Shown: in pieces, positions 1 to 7,573 of the stretch
How positions within the stretch are numbered: the first letter of the stretch is position 1
Layout: each line of letters opens with the position of its first letter
Assembly: GCF_027497495.1 (NCBI RefSeq)
Contig: NZ_CP114205.1
Span: forward strand, 310,001 to 374,000
Origin: Streptomyces tubercidicus
Lineage (GTDB): Bacteria > Actinomycetota > Actinomycetes > Streptomycetales > Streptomycetaceae
Reading direction: 5' to 3'
Length of the DNA stretch: 64,000 nucleotides
Position numbers and translations under genes: made by a program
The notes under the pieces: model-generated
Told to the model about the DNA's origin: nothing
The model's input: the letters and a program-made list of their open reading frames with translations, nothing else
Database searches by the model: none

Positions 1-5
1 GGTGG

Positions 6-1205
6 ATGCCGGTCTTCTACGCGTACCAGCGGGAGGCGGGGCTCTCCGACGGGCAGATCTTCGGCATCCAGAGCATCTACTACGTCGCGTTCTGTCTCTT
101 CGAGATACCGACCGGGATGGTGGCCGACCGTATCGGTGCCCGCAACTGTCTGCGGGCCGGTGCGGTGGTGATGACCGCGGCGAACCTGGCGCCGGTCTTC
201 TCGCCCAGCTACACCGGCTTCCTGGTGCACTTCCTGGCCATCGCCGCCGGCCGCTCCCTGACCTCGGGCGCCGCCAGCGCCTATCTCTACGACGGCCTGG
301 AGGCCGAGGGCGCGGGCGAGCACTATCTGAAGGCGGAGGGGCAGGCGCGGGCGCTGGGGCTGGCGGCGAAGGTGCTGTGCTGGCCGCTGGTCGGTCCGCT
401 GATGGCCGTCGCACATCCCACGCCGTATGTGCTGAGCGCGGCGAGCGCGGCGGGTTCCCTCGTCTGTGCCGTGGTGCTGCCGCGGCAGGCCGCGGTCCGG
501 CACGGCGGGCCCGGCCGCGCCAAGGGGGCAGCACGCGGTGGGCCGCCGTTCCTGCGCGATGCCCTCACGGCGCTGCGCTGGGTGTGGGCCACGCCCTGGC
601 TCGCGCTGCTCATGGTGCAGGGCGTCGCGGTCTTCACGCTCTCCCGTATCTGCCAGGTCAACCTCTTCCAGCCGGTGCTGCTGGACCACGGCATCCCCGA
701 GAGTTCACACGGCGGGGTGCTGGCCGCGATGACCGTCGCGGAGGCGGTGGCCTCGGCCCGTCCGCAGTGGCTCGGGTCGCGGCTGTCACCGGTGGCCTGG
801 GTGTCGCTGCTCAGCCTGGCGATGGCGGGGACCCTGGCGGGCAGCACCCTGGGCGGGCCGTGGACCGTGATCGCCCTGCTGTGTGTGTTCGCCGCGGTCA
901 CCGGTTTCGCCTATCCGCTCCAGCGCAAGCTGGTGAACGACGCGATCCCGGCGGGGGCGCCACGTGCCACTCTGCTCTCCGTCGAGAGCATCGTGGACCG
1001 GGGCGTGTGTGCGCTGGCGGCGGTGGCCGCGGGGGCGTATCTCTCGGCGGGCCGGCTGGACGCGCTGCTGTGGCACAGCGCGCTGGCGACGGGTGTGGTG
1101 ATGGTGGTGCTCCAGCTGGTCCTGCGACGTGTCCCGGGCCGGCGCCGGAAGCCACCGGCGGCCGAGCCGGCCACGGAGCTGGTCACCACAGCAGGAAACC
1201 CCTGA
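6..1205 (+). CDS. MFS transporter, 5' end cut by the window edge
   Basis: This is an integral membrane transporter of the major facilitator superfamily. The open frame runs back past the first ATG to the window edge, and the first visible residues already lie next to a membrane helix, so the true start is probably a few codons upstream. About eleven hydrophobic segments follow. A loop with the MFS motif-A pattern (GMVADRIGARN, near residue 40) joins helices 2 and 3. A polar, arginine-rich tail ends the protein. Substrate cannot be told. A methyltransferase gene starts 22 bp after its stop, so the two may be cotranscribed and belong to the flanking nonribosomal peptide locus, where drug or peptide export would be a natural role. 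That role is inference from position only. Confidence 0.85.
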   Translation: MPVFYAYQREAGLSDGQIFGIQSIYYVAFCLFEIPTGMVADRIGARNCLRAGAVVMTAANLAPVFSPSYTGFLVHFLAIAAGRSLTSGAASAYLYDGLEAEGAGEHYLKAEGQARALGLAAKVLCWPLVGPLMAVAHPTPYVLSAASAAGSLVCAVVLPRQAAVRHGGPGRAKGAARGGPPFLRDALTALRWVWATPWLALLMVQGVAVFTLSRICQVNLFQPVLLDHGIPESSHGGVLAAMTVAEAVASARPQWLGSRLSPVAWVSLLSLAMAGTLAGSTLGGPWTVIALLCVFAAVTGFAYPLQRKLVNDAIPAGAPRATLLSVESIVDRGVCALAAVAAGAYLSAGRLDALLWHSALATGVVMVVLQLVLRRVPGRRRKPPAAEPATELVTTAGNP

Positions 1206-1227
1206 GCGCCACCGTCATACTGGTGGC

Positions 1228-2049
1228 GTGCGGGCTACGGAAGCCGGGCGGTACGGCGAAGGGCTGTTCCGCCCGGACGAGGCCGGCGAGGCAGGCCGTA
1301 TCGACCTGGGAGCGCTCGCCTATGACGAGGTGAGCACGGCCCGGCTGGCGGCGCTGGGCGCCGGGCCCGGGTGGTCCTGCCTGGACGTGGGGGCGGGCAC
1401 CGGCACCGTCGCCCGGTGGCTGCTGGAGTCGGCGGGTGTCACGGCCGTCCTCGCGGTCGACCGTGACACCCGGTCCCTGGACGCCGAACCGACGCCGGGG
1501 CTGTCGACACTGACCGCCGATATCACCGCGCCGGACTTCGACCCCGGCCGGTTCCAATTGGTCCACGCACGGTTCGTACTGATGCATCTGCGGGCGTGGC
1601 GCCGCATGATCACCAAGCTGGCTTCGCTGGTGGCGCCCGGCGGTGTGCTGGTGCTCAGCGACGCGGTGGACCTGACGACCGCCGGGGCGCCGGCCACCCC
1701 GTACACCACGGTGATGCGGGCGATGTGGCAAGGGCTCCGGCAGTCCATCGGTACGGACATCTCCTGGGTGCCCGACTATCCGTACCTGTTGCGGGAGGAG
1801 GGCCTGCGCCGGGTGGCCGCCGAGATGCGTGTCCCCCCGCTGGTGCCGGGCGGCCCGCTCAGCCGTTTCTGGGCCGATACCTGGGACCGGGCCCGGGGCG
1901 CCATGCTGGCGACGGGGCAGGTCGACGAGGCAGCAATCGAGCGGGCCCGGCATGAGCTGGCATCGGACGCGTGCGCCGGTCTCTCCCCCGGGATACTCAC
2001 CGCGTGGGGCTGGCGAACCGAGGAGGCCGTCCATGACGAGCATGTCTGA
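1228..2049 (+). CDS. Class I SAM-dependent methyltransferase
   Basis: This protein transfers a methyl group from S-adenosylmethionine to an unknown acceptor, probably in the cytoplasm. The SAM-binding motif I is clear (LDVGAGTGTVARW, about residues 47-59), followed by an acidic post-motif loop (AVDRD) and a motif IV/post-I region around FQLVHARFVLMHL. The Rossmann core ends near residue 160 and a helical C-terminal half follows. I chose the GTG at 1228 because the longer frame overlaps the preceding transporter and its extra residues look like arginine-rich translation noise. The gene overlaps the next one by 17 bp, which indicates translational coupling. Size (273 aa) fits small-molecule methyltransferases of secondary metabolism, and N- or O-methylation of a peptide is possible but unproven. 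Confidence 0.85.
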   Translation: MRATEAGRYGEGLFRPDEAGEAGRIDLGALAYDEVSTARLAALGAGPGWSCLDVGAGTGTVARWLLESAGVTAVLAVDRDTRSLDAEPTPGLSTLTADITAPDFDPGRFQLVHARFVLMHLRAWRRMITKLASLVAPGGVLVLSDAVDLTTAGAPATPYTTVMRAMWQGLRQSIGTDISWVPDYPYLLREEGLRRVAAEMRVPPLVPGGPLSRFWADTWDRARGAMLATGQVDEAAIERARHELASDACAGLSPGILTAWGWRTEEAVHDEHV

Positions 2050-2563
2050 CCGGGAACGGGAGCGGGTGTGGGAGCTGCACACCCGCAGCGAGTTCGACAC
2101 CCTCGATCTCGATACGACGATGGCCACCATGTCGGAGGCCCCGGAGGTGCTGCATGTGCCCACGGCCATGGGCGCCCGCGGCCGGGCGTCCGTGCGGCAC
2201 TTCTACCGCCGCTGGTTCGTGGGCCACAACGCGGCGGATTTCGCCCTCACGCTGCTGTCCCGGACCACGGGCGAGTCGCGGCTGGTCGACGAGATGCTGG
2301 TCTCGTTCACCCATGATGTCTCGATGCCCTGGATCCTGCCCGGTGTGCCGCCGACCGGGCGGCCCGTCGAGATCCCGGCCCTCGTGGTGGTGTCGTTCGA
2401 CGGGCCGCTGATCTCCGGTGAGCACCTCTACTGGGACCAGACCACGGTCCTGGCCCAGATCGGACTCCTCTCCGCGGAGACGATGGCGCGGCTGCCGGTC
2501 GTGGTGGACCAGCGCGGGACCCTGGCGGAGGGCCCGCTCAATCAGCTGGCGGGGCGGGGCTGA
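2033..2563 (+). CDS. NTF2/SnoaL-like fold protein
   Basis: A 176-aa protein with the alpha+beta cone arrangement of NTF2/SnoaL-like proteins: an N-terminal helix-rich part, the segment RASVRHFYRRWFVGH around residue 45-60, and a beta-rich C-terminal half with paired histidine and acidic residues (SGEHLYWDQTTVLAQIGLL). The start at 2033 is fixed by a perfect AGGAGG at 2021-2026 lying inside the end of the methyltransferase gene, so the two are translationally coupled. Members of this fold include polyketide cyclases, dehydratases, isomerases and non-enzymatic binders, so the reaction cannot be assigned. It is the last gene of the forward group before a convergent agmatine deiminase gene that ends 6 bp away. 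Confidence 0.75.
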   Translation: MTSMSDRERERVWELHTRSEFDTLDLDTTMATMSEAPEVLHVPTAMGARGRASVRHFYRRWFVGHNAADFALTLLSRTTGESRLVDEMLVSFTHDVSMPWILPGVPPTGRPVEIPALVVVSFDGPLISGEHLYWDQTTVLAQIGLLSAETMARLPVVVDQRGTLAEGPLNQLAGRG

Positions 2564-2569
2564 TCCCGG

Positions 2570-3718
2570 TCACGGTGAACGCCGGTCCACCGTGGGGAGT
2601 TGCTGGGTGGAGCAGTGGATGCCGCCGCCGCCCTCGCCGATGTGGTCGACCGGCACCGGCACGATCTCCCGCCCCGGGTACTGCTCCCGCAGGACGGCGG
2701 CCGCGTTGCGGTCGGCCTTCCGGTCGCCGAAGCGGGGCATGATGACCGCCCCGTTGGCCACATAGTAGTTGACGTAGCAGGCCAGGAAATCCTTGCCGTG
2801 CCGCCCGATGTCGGCCGGTTCGGGCAGCTCGACGACCTCCAGCCGCTTCCCGCGGGCATCGACGGCCCGCTCCAGGACCGCGCGGGCCTGTTCGTAGGCG
2901 GGGGTGAAGACCGTACGGGGGGCGTTCTTCGCGGGGGTGCTGAGGACCACCACGCCGGGTGCGGAGAACCGTGCCAGCGCGTCGATGTGATAGTCCGTGA
3001 TGTCCTTGCCCTTGACGCCCTTGACCCAGATCACCTTGGTGGCGCCGAACAGCTCCTTGAGTTCCCGTTCGAGGTCCTCGCGGGACTTTCCTGGGTTGCG
3101 GTTGTCGTTGACGACGGAGCTCTCGGCCACCATCAGGGTGCCCCGGCCGTCGCCTTCCACGGCACCGCCCTCGCTGATGAGCGGTGCCTTGATCCGGGGG
3201 ATCCGCTCGTCGGCCAGGACCGCGCGGGCGACCCGGCGGTCGCGGCCGTGCTCCTGCTTGTCGCCCCAGCCGTTGAAGTTGAGGTCGACGCCGGCGATGC
3301 CGTCGGGGCCGAGTACGAAGACCGGTCCGGTGTCCCGCATCCACAGGTCGTCCACCGGGACGGGGACGATCTCCACCCCGGACCCGCAGGCCAGCCGCGC
3401 GGCCTTGGTGTCCCGGTCCCCGATCAGCAGCCGCACCGGCTCGAACTCGGCGATGGTCCGGGCGAGATGGGCGATATCGGCACGTACTCCGGTGGTGTCC
3501 GGGCCCCAGACCCGGCGGCCGGGCCAGGACATGTAGGTCGCCTCGTGCGGATGTGCCTCATCGGGCAGCCGCCATCCGCCGCCCGGCCGGGCCGCGGCGG
3601 GGACGGCGTCGGCCCCGGGCGATGCGGATCCGCGGTCCGGTGTGCCGCAGCCGCTCAGGGCTCCCCCGAGGGCGGCGACGGCCGCCGCCTGCAGTGTCTG
3701 ACGTCGGGATATGTCCAT
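2570..3718 (-). CDS. Agmatine deiminase family protein with Tat/lipoprotein signal
   Basis: Member of the peptidylarginine deiminase-like family. Agmatine deiminases hydrolyse agmatine to N-carbamoylputrescine and ammonia. Visible active-site elements are the substrate-binding MRDTGPVF motif, the HxD pair in DYHID (His244) and the nucleophile in GGGGIHCSTQQ (Cys369). Length (382 aa) is normal for the family plus a leader. The N-terminus is unusual: SRRQTLQ fits a twin-arginine motif, then comes a hydrophobic stretch and a lipobox ending SGC, so the mature enzyme is predicted to be an exported lipoprotein. The ATG at 3718 was preferred over the upstream TTG because an AGGGAG sits six bases before it. 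The gene diverges from a TetR gene and shares a palindromic operator that overlaps its ribosome-binding site. Confidence 0.85.
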   Translation of the reverse strand: MDISRRQTLQAAAVAALGGALSGCGTPDRGSASPGADAVPAAARPGGGWRLPDEAHPHEATYMSWPGRRVWGPDTTGVRADIAHLARTIAEFEPVRLLIGDRDTKAARLACGSGVEIVPVPVDDLWMRDTGPVFVLGPDGIAGVDLNFNGWGDKQEHGRDRRVARAVLADERIPRIKAPLISEGGAVEGDGRGTLMVAESSVVNDNRNPGKSREDLERELKELFGATKVIWVKGVKGKDITDYHIDALARFSAPGVVVLSTPAKNAPRTVFTPAYEQARAVLERAVDARGKRLEVVELPEPADIGRHGKDFLACYVNYYVANGAVIMPRFGDRKADRNAAAVLREQYPGREIVPVPVDHIGEGGGGIHCSTQQLPTVDRRSP

Positions 3719-3727
3719 GGTCAACTC

Positions 3728-3749
3728 CCTGACTGAAATTTTGGTCAGG
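3728..3749. promoter_or_regulatory. Palindromic operator between agmatine deiminase and tetR genes
   Basis: A 22-bp near-perfect inverted repeat with arms CCTGACTGAAA and TTTTGGTCAGG (9 of 11 positions pair) lies in the 93-bp divergent intergenic region. Its left edge overlaps the Shine-Dalgarno of the deiminase gene. Size and symmetry fit a TetR-family dimer site, so the adjacent TetR protein is the obvious candidate ligand-responsive repressor of both genes. Confidence 0.65.
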
Positions 3750-3811
3750 ACGATGCTAGGGCATCATCGGTCCCCAGCAACCTTGATTTCTTCGAACAGC
3801 GGGAGCATGCG

Positions 3812-4387
3812 ATGTCGGACAGGCCCACCCAGATCCTCGAAGCCGCCGCCCGGCTGATCGCCCGGCGGGGCGTCCGCGGGCTGCGCGTGGAGGAAGTCTC
3901 CGCGGAGGCCGCCGTCTCGACCGCGCTGATCTACTACCACTTCAAGGACCGCGCCGGACTGCTGCGCCGCACACTGGAGTTCATCAGCCAACGAGCGGTC
4001 CGCTACACGGATGCCGCGCTGGAGACCTCCGACGATCCCCGGGTGCAGCTCACCGAGATGCTGCTGCTGGAGCTCCAGGACGTCCCCCAGGTCAAGGAGA
4101 ACAGCGCGGCCTGGGGCGAGTTGCGCGCCACCGCCGTCTTCGACCCGGACCTGCGGGAGCTGCTGGCCGCCGCGACCCGGGACTGGGTGGAGGATCTCGC
4201 CGGGCTGGTCCGCCAGGTCCAGGAGGCCGGTGCGGGCGGAGCCGGGGCCGACCCGTATGCGGCGGCCGAGCGGCTCACCGCGCTGGCCGAGGGCCTGAGC
4301 GAGCGCTGGCTGAGCGGCACCACCTCGCTCCAGCGGGCCCATGAGCTGCTCCGCGGCGCCGTCGAGACGGAACTCGGCCCGACCTGA
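3812..4387 (+). CDS. TetR-family transcriptional regulator
   Basis: A 191-aa DNA-binding repressor. The N-terminal helix-turn-helix is typical: ILEAAARLIARRGVRGLRVEEV, then the recognition helix region STALIYYHFKDRAGLL (about residues 33-48). The C-terminal two thirds is a helical ligand-binding and dimerisation domain of unknown specificity. The start has GGGAG about six bases upstream. It is divergent from the agmatine deiminase gene, and the 22-bp palindrome between them is its likely operator. It may also control the MFS exporter downstream, where a second, different palindrome is present. Confidence 0.9.
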   Translation: MSDRPTQILEAAARLIARRGVRGLRVEEVSAEAAVSTALIYYHFKDRAGLLRRTLEFISQRAVRYTDAALETSDDPRVQLTEMLLLELQDVPQVKENSAAWGELRATAVFDPDLRELLAAATRDWVEDLAGLVRQVQEAGAGGAGADPYAAAERLTALAEGLSERWLSGTTSLQRAHELLRGAVETELGPT

Positions 4388-4702
4388 CCGGCCTTGGGGC
4401 ACGGTCACACCCCCACGACGTCGACACAGAAGCCATAGCGGATGAACTCAACGCTTCGGTTAATAAACGGACATCAGCGTCTGTTTTCGGTCGGAGTCCG
4501 GCACTTACCCTTCTGGGCCCGATCGCCCGGTCTCACTCCTGCTCCCACCATGGGTTTCGTAGCTCGCCAGGAAGTGCGACAGGTGGCAGACCTCCGGCAG
4601 TTGGCGGGATCTGACGGAAAATTTTCTGTCTCGGTGGGTAAATGGTGAAGAAAGCCGACCGAAAGTGTGCATTGACTTTTGACCGCGATCGGCGGCTCAG
4701 CG
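4388..4702. other. Intergenic region before the NRPS-associated exporter
   Basis: About 315 bp with no convincing gene. It is distinctly more A/T-rich than its surroundings, with stretches such as GGTTAATAAACGG and AAATTTTC, as expected for a promoter region. It contains the palindrome listed separately. No RNA gene or terminator was recognised. Confidence 0.5.
4613..4630. promoter_or_regulatory. 18-bp palindrome, candidate operator of the MFS exporter
   Basis: GACGGAAAATTTTCTGTC is an inverted repeat with an AAAATTTT core and one mismatched base pair. It lies about 75 bp before the exporter start in an A/T-rich region. It differs from the operator in front of the TetR gene and does not match the actinobacterial iron-box consensus. 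The protein that binds it is unknown. Confidence 0.5.
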
Positions 4703-6025
4703 ATGGTCCTTGGCATGCCCGCAATACCCCGACCCGCGGCCGGTGGCCCGCTGCGCCTGCCCCACTTCCGTCTTCTGCTCGCCGGTGCCGCGGCCGGACA
4801 AATCGGCGCCCAGGTCACCCTGGTCGCCCTGCCTCTCGTCGCCGTACTTGAGCTCCGCGCCCCCGCCTTCCAGGTGGGGCTGCTCACGGCCGCGGAGACC
4901 GCCGCGTTCCTGCTGGTCGGACTGCCGGCCGGGGCCTGGGTCGACCGGATGCGCAAGCTGCCGCTGATGATCCGGGCCGATGTCGTACGGGCCGTCGCGA
5001 TGGCGAGCATCCCGCTGGCCGCCGTCGCCGATGTGCTGACGATGGCGCAGCTGTATCTCGTCGCCCTGGTCACCGGCGTGGCGACCGTCTTCTTCGACGT
5101 CGCCCACCAGAGCTTCCTGCCTCAACTGCTGCCCAAGGACCAGCTGGTCTCGGGCAACGGGGCGCTGGAGACCGTCCGTTCCTCGGCGCAGGTGGCCGGT
5201 CCCGGGCTCGGCGGCGGTCTGGTCCAGCTGCTCGGGGCCTCGCTGGCCATCGTCGCCGACGCGGCCGGCTATGTGCTCTCGGCCCTGTTCCTGTGGGGCA
5301 TCAAGCAGCCCGAGAGCCGGCCGGCCCGTGTCGCGGGGACGTCGCTGCGCCAGGACATCGGTGAGGGACTGCGGTTCGTCTTCGGGCACCGGCTGCTGCG
5401 GGTGATCGCGGTGACCACCGGCCTGGCGAACTTCTTCAGCGCGACGCTGATGGCCACCCAGTCCGTCTTCCTGGTACGGGTGCTGGGGCTGGCGCCGGGA
5501 GTGGTCGGCCTCGTGCTGGCCGCCTCGGCGGTGGGCGGGCTCGCCGGAGCGCTGTGTGCCGGCCGGCTCGCCGCCCGGTTCGGCCAGGCCAGGCTCATCT
5601 GGCTGTCCGTGCTGGCCACCGGCCCGTTCGCGCTGCTGTGGCCGCTGTCCGGGCACGGCGCGGGCGCCGTACTGTTCGCGGTCGGCTCCGGTGTGGTCTT
5701 CTTCGGCGCCGTCGTCTACAACGTCGCACAGGTGAGCTTCCGTCAGACGCTGTGCCCGCCCCGGCTGCTGGGCCGGATGAATGCCACCCTGCGGTTTCTG
5801 ATGTGGGGCACCCTGCCGCTCGGCGCCCTGGTCGGCGGTGCGCTGGCCGAGTCGTTCGGCGCCCGCACGGCGCTGGCGTGGTGCGCGGCCGGGTTCCTGC
5901 TCGTACCGCTGCCGCTGCTGCTGTCCCCGCTGCGCCGGATGCGGGACCTGCCGACCGCCGAGGCGGCCGCGGACGACGCCCCGGCAGCCCCCGCGGACCC
6001 GGCCGAGCCCGCGCCCGTCAGCTGA
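4703..6025 (+). CDS. MFS exporter, EntS-like, of the NRPS locus
   Basis: A twelve-helix major facilitator protein (440 aa from the ATG at 4703, with an ATG at 4715 and a TTG at 4679 as alternatives). The sequence resembles the enterobactin-exporter and macrolide-efflux subgroup: the N-terminal LPHFRLLLAGAAAGQIG, the motif-A loop GAWVDRMRKLP and the segment FFDVAHQSFLPQLLP are characteristic. The C-terminal tail is Ala/Pro/Asp-rich and cytoplasmic. The gene is followed 93 bp later by five collinear peptide-synthetase genes, so export of the peptide or self-resistance is a reasonable inference. A siderophore is not implied, since no iron-box-like sequence or hydroxamate genes were seen. Confidence 0.85.
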   Translation: MVLGMPAIPRPAAGGPLRLPHFRLLLAGAAAGQIGAQVTLVALPLVAVLELRAPAFQVGLLTAAETAAFLLVGLPAGAWVDRMRKLPLMIRADVVRAVAMASIPLAAVADVLTMAQLYLVALVTGVATVFFDVAHQSFLPQLLPKDQLVSGNGALETVRSSAQVAGPGLGGGLVQLLGASLAIVADAAGYVLSALFLWGIKQPESRPARVAGTSLRQDIGEGLRFVFGHRLLRVIAVTTGLANFFSATLMATQSVFLVRVLGLAPGVVGLVLAASAVGGLAGALCAGRLAARFGQARLIWLSVLATGPFALLWPLSGHGAGAVLFAVGSGVVFFGAVVYNVAQVSFRQTLCPPRLLGRMNATLRFLMWGTLPLGALVGGALAESFGARTALAWCAAGFLLVPLPLLLSPLRRMRDLPTAEAAADDAPAAPADPAEPAPVS

Positions 6026-6118
6026 CGGCCGTCCGCCGTATCCGGCCCCGCCCTCTGCCCCTCACCTTCACCCGCATCCCGTCCGGCGATGCGCGCCTGT
6101 CCCGACGAAGAGGATTCC

Positions 6119-7414
6119 GTGCTCAGCATCACGAGCCAGTACCTGGCCCGCTTCCGGCGGCTCGACGCCGGTGACGGCACCCCGGTCCTGCTGCCCGTCA
6201 CGGGGGCCCAGCGCCGCTTTGCGCTGGTGCGCGCCATGGACCCGGCCGGGCGCCCGGATCTCGTGCCGATGTTCTTCGCCTTTCCGCGCGGCACGGTGGA
6301 CCCCGTACGCCTCGCGGCGGCCGCGAAGCGGCTGGCTGCCCGGCATCCCGTGCTGCGGGCCCGGCCCACCGTGCTGCGCGGTGCCCCCGTGCTCCGTCTG
6401 GAGCCGCCTCAGGTCCCCGTGATCCAGGAGGTCTGCGCGCCCGGTGCGGACGCGGCCGCCGTGCTGCGCCGTGCCATGGGCCGGTGGGCGCCGGACGGGT
6501 CACCGCTGCGGCTGTTCCTGGTGCCGGACGGCCCGGAGGGGACGGAAGAGGTGCTCGCCGTCGTACTGGACCACAGTGTGTGCGACGGTCAGTCGCTGGC
6601 CCGGATCGTCGAAGAACTCGGCACCGGCTACGACGCGGGCCCCGGCGCCGACGGCCCCTCTCCCGCCGAGGTCGCGGCCGAACTGGACGCCTACCGGGAC
6701 GCCGTGCTGCGGCAGCTCGACGCGGAGGAGCGCGCGGGTGCGCCGGAGGCCATGGCGTACTGGGGCGAACGGCTGCGCACGGTGCGCGAACAGGCCCCCG
6801 CGGCCCGGCCGGAGCCCCTCTCCCCCGGTGCGCCGCCGAGCGGCTCGGCGGCGCTGCGGATCCCCGCGCCCTCCGGCGGGGCGCCCTTCCCCGAGCTGCT
6901 CAACGCCTGCCGTGCGGCGGCCGCGGTGCTGTACGGAGCGGGCCATGTGGTGCCGCTCGGCTACCCGTGGGGCGGGCGGCCCGCCGGTGCGGCACCGGTG
7001 GTCGGCTGCTTCCTCAACACCGTGGTCTTCCCGACCGCCACGGGCGACGAGTCCGACGCCGCCGCGACGGCGGCCGCCTGGTGGGACGACCTGGACCATG
7101 CCGCCACCCCGTTCGACGCCGTGGTGCACGCCGCCCGTGCGGCCGGTTCCGGCTGGCGCGGAGGGCTCGACGGCATGCTGACCGTCGACGACGCCCGGCG
7201 TCAGCCCCCGCTCCGCCTGGGCGGGGTGACCGGCCGGGAGATCCATGTCGACGGCCGTGCGGTCCGCGGTCCCTTCGCGGTCTCCGTCACCCAGGGCCCC
7301 GAGCTGCGGCTGCGCATGGTGTGGGACCGCGCGGTCCTCGCCGACGGCACCGCCGAGCACGCCTTCACCGCCCTGGCCGACTCGCTGCGGGACCCCGCGC
7401 CGACCCCCGTCTGA
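6119..7414 (+). CDS. Free-standing condensation-domain-like protein
   Basis: A 431-aa protein with the fold signature of an NRPS condensation domain or related CoA-dependent acyltransferase but no A or T domain attached. The HHxxxDG active-site motif reads DHSVCDG (residues 151-157): the second, catalytic His152 and the Asp-Gly are kept, while the first His is Asp. The later GRPAGAAPVVGCFLNTVVFP segment matches the usual floor-loop region (VGxFVNT). I favour the GTG at 6119, which has a GAAGAGG ribosome-binding site, over the ATG at 6089. It precedes the synthetases in the same direction and may supply condensation or acylation in trans to the A-T proteins, which lack C domains. Activity is inferred. 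Confidence 0.75.
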   Translation: MLSITSQYLARFRRLDAGDGTPVLLPVTGAQRRFALVRAMDPAGRPDLVPMFFAFPRGTVDPVRLAAAAKRLAARHPVLRARPTVLRGAPVLRLEPPQVPVIQEVCAPGADAAAVLRRAMGRWAPDGSPLRLFLVPDGPEGTEEVLAVVLDHSVCDGQSLARIVEELGTGYDAGPGADGPSPAEVAAELDAYRDAVLRQLDAEERAGAPEAMAYWGERLRTVREQAPAARPEPLSPGAPPSGSAALRIPAPSGGAPFPELLNACRAAAAVLYGAGHVVPLGYPWGGRPAGAAPVVGCFLNTVVFPTATGDESDAAATAAAWWDDLDHAATPFDAVVHAARAAGSGWRGGLDGMLTVDDARRQPPLRLGGVTGREIHVDGRAVRGPFAVSVTQGPELRLRMVWDRAVLADGTAEHAFTALADSLRDPAPTPV

Positions 7415-7573
7415 CCACCCCGTCCGACCATCCCGGGGGCCCGCCCCCGCATCACCCACCGACACCGCCGGACCTGCCGCGCGACCCGCGGCACGGTCGG
7501 CGTCCCCCCACCGGCCGGGTCCGACCATGCCCCAGCCGAAACACCGCCACCCCGACGACCTCAGGGATCGCCC

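Noticed and set aside
2..1333. Alternative frame over the first MFS gene
   Set aside because: Arg/Gly-rich sequence without hydrophobic helices; the chosen frame encodes a continuous membrane protein.
4388..4702. Iron-box-controlled siderophore promoter
   Set aside because: The palindrome present differs from the known actinobacterial iron-box pattern, and no hydroxamate or catecholate genes are nearby.
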